From Diphasiastrum complanatum (lineage: Eukaryota > Streptophyta > Lycopodiopsida > Lycopodiales > Lycopodiaceae), in NCBI GenBank assembly GCA_029204225.1, contig CM055109.1:47552612-47616611 (forward strand): a stretch of DNA of 64,000 bases. The letters run 5' to 3'. Made by a program: the position numbers and the translations under genes. Below the pieces are notes generated by a model. That model was given only the letters and a program-made list of their open reading frames with translations, was not told where the DNA came from and searched no databases. Positions within the stretch are counted from its first letter, which is position 1. Each line of letters opens with the position of its first letter. Shown in pieces: positions 61,720 through 64,000 of this stretch.

Positions 61720-62733
61720 CTATATAAACTCAACTTTTATAGGTGCTTTTCGAGCTATTGCCATTTTCTTCTTTACCCATGTTAGTTGTGAATTTTCTTC
61801 TTTTGCCCATGCCTTGTCCTGAGAAGATTGAAGTAGGATTGTTAAGGTTAAAAGGAAAACTTCTTTTATTGGTGTTTTGGAAGTATTTGTTTTGAAAAGT
61901 GGAAAAGTTTGGCTTTTTAGGAGCAATGGAGGTGTCAAGCATGTATTGGCGAATGAACAAAAAGGTAAGGTGTGCCTTAACAACATCCCTTGCGGGTTTA
62001 TGCAACCAAAGGAAGAAAGCATTGACTTGGTTTTGAAGAAAAGCACTAGGAAAAAATCTATACAAGTTATTCATCATAAACCATACTGCGTGATCAAATC
62101 ATATAATAGAAGAGTTGCTTTTGCATTTTCCCCGGAGCGACATTTAAAGAAAGGTCTTTTCCAATTCCATATGCGGGCTTGGTGGAGATGTATATGGTTA
62201 AAGCCAGTCTTGAAATGTCCTCAAACTCTTCCCATGTTTGCTCAGAAGAACATCGTGAAGGTTCAAATTTTTTCATTCTAATAATTGTAAAAGCAATAGG
62301 GGTCTCAAGAGTAGCATTTTTATGCAAGGTGGCAAGCCTACGAGTTTGTACTTCTTTATCAGTTGGATGAGTAAGCATGATCCAGAGCACAATAGGTAAA
62401 GGGGCAAGGAAGTTAATGGTAGATAAGCTCCAAAGTTTAAAAGAGGTAGAAGTCTTTTTCAAGAAAAGTAAAAATCTTACGTATGTGAGAGTAGAAATAA
62501 TTTTCTTCCTCTTCAAACTTATTTGAACTCAATGGTTCTAGGGACCATAGGAATTTGGAAACTTTTAGAATGACAAAATTTGTACGTGGATTGATCACCA
62601 ATATCACATATATCATGGGAGAAGAGGTCAAGTTGTGAGGTGTATCCTCATCTAGATCATCTATGAAAACAAGAGGATGAGGAGACAAAGGTGCATCCAG
62701 GATAGGGGAAGTAGAAGGTTCAGATGGCGCCAT
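61720..62733 (-). other. Decayed coding-like region, unidentified
   Basis: Successive minus-strand frames look protein-like: MAPSEPSTSPILDAPLSPHP then FIDDLDEDTPHNLT at 62733, then a frame with EFEDISRLALTIYISTKPAY and a later one with FFLWLHKPARDVVKAHLTFL. They could be parts of one broken transposon protein. I do not recognise the family. Confidence 0.35.

Positions 62734-64000
<1,267 letters not shown>

Overview
The window is nuclear DNA of a seed plant. Two genes have spliced coding exons with GT..AG introns. The rest is mostly layered retrotransposon debris (Ty1/copia and Ty3/gypsy), short non-autonomous DNA elements, and unusually many long GA/CT and GT microsatellites. I cannot name the species. 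The gene content and repeat style fit a woody or early-diverging angiosperm, but that is a guess.

Genes. (1) Positions 70-1725 (+) hold the last six exons of a DUF1343 (YbbC/NamZ-like, GH171) gene. Every junction is phase 0 and the end is intact; the 5' part lies left of the window. (2) Positions 49417-35298 (-) hold a complete seven-exon gene for plastid L-aspartate oxidase, the first enzyme of plant NAD synthesis. It was rebuilt exon by exon: 2067 nt, 688 codons plus stop. It includes a short, basic first exon that looks like a transit peptide. Intron 2 is about 8.9 kb and full of repeats, and a GA microsatellite begins exactly at the intron 2 donor.

Layout. 1-1.7 kb: DUF1343 gene. 1.7-6.6 kb: no gene seen. 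6.6-8.4 kb: a copia gag-protease-integrase remnant split by a tRNA-derived SINE. 8.4-10.0 kb: a gypsy protease-RT-RNase H remnant on the other strand. 10.0-10.9 kb: a gypsy gag fragment (+). 10.9-14.9 kb: intergenic, with one doubtful coding piece near 13 kb. 14.86-19.97 kb: a complete LTR element without pol, carrying a decayed, very acidic ORF. It appears to be inserted in the 3' LTR of a minus-strand copia element whose RT and RNase H lie at 20.3-21.5 kb. 21.5-29.5 kb: a minus-strand Tat/Athila-like gypsy element with its 3' LTR, a polypurine tract, pol, and a roughly 1000-codon extra reading frame between integrase and LTR. 30.5-33.8 kb: a gypsy remnant fused to a copia RT remnant. 34.5-34.9 kb: a hAT-like MITE. 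35.3-49.4 kb: aspartate oxidase, with a second hAT-like MITE in intron 2. 49.4-64 kb: intergenic, with a GC-rich foldback element, a copia RT scrap at 56.6-57.1 kb, two alternating purine-pyrimidine or compound GT/GA tracts, and very long GA/CT arrays.

The two genes are not evidently related in function; both products have bacterial-type ancestry. All mobile-element coding regions seen contain stops or frameshifts.
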